A DNA stretch of 64,000 nt from Methanothermococcus thermolithotrophicus DSM 2095 (GTDB lineage Archaea; AGJL01; Methanococci; Methanococcales; Methanococcaceae): positions 1,029,035 through 1,093,034 of the forward strand of contig NZ_OX296583.1 in NCBI RefSeq assembly GCF_946463545.1, written 5' to 3'. Below are positions 62,750 to 64,000 of the stretch, in pieces. The stretch's first letter is position 1; each line of letters begins with the position of its first letter. Under the pieces are notes generated by a model that was given only the letters and a program-made list of their open reading frames with translations, searched no databases and was not told the origin of the DNA. A program made the position numbers and the translations under genes.

Positions 62750-63670
62750 TTATATTTTATCAAATATATACTTAAATACCGCTTTCTGAGCATGCAATCT
62801 ATTCTCTGCTTCATCGTAAACTACAGAATGTTTTCCATCTATAACTTCGTCTGTAATTTCCATACCCCTGTTTGCAGGTAAACAGTGCATTACTATTGCA
62901 TCCTCTTTAGCATATCCAAGGAGCTCTTTATTTATTTGGTACGGTGGGAATATCTTTAACACTTCATCCAAATTTTTGTTTTTATCACTCATGCTTATCC
63001 AAACATCAGTATATAATATGTCTGCATCTTTAGCCCCTTCGATTGGATCGTTAGTTAATGTTATACTTCCTTCCCCATATTCATTGATTGCTTCAAGAGC
63101 TCTTTTTACATACATTGCGTTTGGCTCGTATCCTGCAGGGGTTGCAACACATACATCCATCCCAAGTATTGCACCTGCAATCATTAATGAATTGCATACA
63201 TTGTTTCCGTCCCCTAAATAAGTTAATTTAAGTCCTTTAAGCTCATTCTTATATTCTTTTATTGTTAGCATATCTGCGAGAATTTGACAAGGATGTGCAA
63301 GGCTACTTAATGCATTTATAACTGGAACATCCCCGTATTTTGCCAAATCTTCAAGTGTTTTATGGTTCTTAACTCTGGCAACAATGGCATCAACGTATCT
63401 ACTTAATACCTTTGCAGTATCCTTTATACTTTCTTTTTTCCCAAGATGTATCTCCCCTTCATTCATTATTATTGAATGTCCCCCAAGTTCGTTGACTGCA
63501 AAGTCAAAGCTTATTCTAGTTCTGGTTGAAGGGCTTTCGAATATTAGGGCTATACTTTTGTCTTTTAATAGCTTCTCATGGCTGTATCTATTTTTTTTAA
63601 AGTATTCCGCATCCTTAATAATGCCTTCAAGTTCTTCCCTGCTTAAGTTACATAAAGTTAGTAAGTGCAT
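62750..63670 (-). CDS. argF: Ornithine carbamoyltransferase
   Basis: The 306-residue enzyme has the carbamoyl-phosphate motif SPSTRTR (46-52), HPCQ in [16 protein letters not shown], and the ornithine loop [16 protein letters not shown]. It forms citrulline in arginine synthesis. The start follows GGTGATAGG. Length and motifs are normal for a homotrimeric OTC. Confidence 0.96.
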   Translation of the reverse strand: MHLLTLCNLSREELEGIIKDAEYFKKNRYSHEKLLKDKSIALIFESPSTRTRISFDFAVNELGGHSIIMNEGEIHLGKKESIKDTAKVLSRYVDAIVARVKNHKTLEDLAKYGDVPVINALSSLAHPCQILADMLTIKEYKNELKGLKLTYLGDGNNVCNSLMIAGAILGMDVCVATPAGYEPNAMYVKRALEAINEYGEGSITLTNDPIEGAKDADILYTDVWISMSDKNKNLDEVLKIFPPYQINKELLGYAKEDAIVMHCLPANRGMEITDEVIDGKHSVVYDEAENRLHAQKAVFKYIFDKI

Positions 63671-63823
63671 CCTATCACCGTATTTATTCCAACATCTGGT
63701 CCAAAATTATAAACATTATTTTTAACCATTATTATCTTATTAGAAAAGTATTAATTTAATATATCTACTATTTAAAATATAACATTAATACCATATATCA
63801 CAACATCTGTAGCGAGTGAAATT

Positions 63824-64000
63824 ATGCATTATTTTTCCGAGAATCCGGAGTCAAAACACAATGAAATGATTATTGAAGGGATTATACGAGATAAGAGATT
63901 ATCATTTAAAACAGATACTGGAGTTTTTTCTCCTAATAAAATAGATAAAGGTACAAAAATATTAACTGAATCAATAGAAGTAAGTAAAGATGACGATATT
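63824..64000 (+). CDS. RsmC-like class I methyltransferase, N-terminal fragment
   Basis: Fifty-nine codons are present before the window edge, starting MHYFSENPESKHNEMIIEGI after AGTGAAATT. The segment DKRLSFKTDTGVFSPNKIDKGTKIL closely resembles the N-terminal part of the small archaeal RsmC-type methyltransferases. The SAM-binding motif would lie just past the edge. The gene is divergent from argF across 150 bp. Confidence 0.8.
   Translation, partial: MHYFSENPESKHNEMIIEGIIRDKRLSFKTDTGVFSPNKIDKGTKILTESIEVSKDDDI

Overview
The window is AT-rich archaeal DNA from a methanogen of the order Methanococcales. The evidence is the mcrBDCGA operon with its arginine methylase gene mmp10, methanogenesis marker 2, F420H2:NADP oxidoreductase, archaeal SRP54, a thermosome, an intron-bearing tRNA-Met, the split ribosomal cluster L3-L4-L23-L2-S19 typical of Methanococcales, and strong GGTGA/GGAGG ribosome binding sites. 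A complete assimilatory sulfate-activation and PAPS-reduction cluster at 47.5-53.3 kb is, to my knowledge, the trait described for Methanothermococcus thermolithotrophicus. I infer that species or a very close relative; this rests on recall, not on a search.

Layout. 1-5.2 kb: mcr operon (minus strand, mcrA cut by the window edge) and divergent mmp10. 5.2-5.6 kb: divergent tRNA-Met and tRNA-Leu. 6-15.3 kb: UbiX, SRP54, Fno, a TIM-barrel isomerase-like protein, fumarase beta, the ribosomal cluster and a translin-like protein. 15.5-22.4 kb: tRNA-Ile, a ribokinase-fold protein, a YedE/YedE/DUF3343 set, an OB-fold/TctA pair, Fap7-like kinase, SepF and a half-size EamA protein. 22.5-36.5 kb: Pgk, marker 2, prephenate dehydratase, DapL, TldE/PmbA, SecF-SecD, a flippase-like protein, HypB, an M50 protease and ScpA. 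36.6-47 kb: thermosome, TyrA, GatA, Nth fusion, LeuB, PurC, PurS, SerB. 47.3-53.3 kb: sulfate cluster. 53.5-64 kb: chorismate-lyase-like protein, AmmeMemoRadiSam enzyme, MoeA-PBP fusion, a lone Cas4-like nuclease, RraA-like protein, AMMECR1, RecJ-like DHH protein, HisB, ArgF and the start of an RsmC-like methyltransferase.

The sulfate genes form a logical chain: Sat makes APS, APS kinase makes PAPS, an AprAB-derived two-subunit enzyme reduces PAPS to sulfite plus PAP, and a DHH phosphatase removes PAP. A TauE/SafE-type permease sits between them. The final sulfite reductase is not in the window. A 40-residue cysteine-rich reading frame lies in the sat leader.

The intergenic DNA is unusual. 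At least four long arrays (about 200-300 bp each, near 14.5, 20.3, 29.8 and 59.9 kb) are chains of short perfect palindromes with 3-4-nt cores, often CGAAG-centred. Their linkers are conserved between copies while the palindrome arms vary in a pairing-preserving way. A second family consists of MITE-like elements of about 120 bp with TATAGTCGTTCTGCA-type terminal inverted repeats; one copy is interrupted by an array. Two of the three tRNA genes carry downstream duplications of their own 3' ends beside an AACCTTTTCTAAAGGTT palindrome. No CRISPR array, rRNA gene, prophage or recognisable transposase gene was seen.
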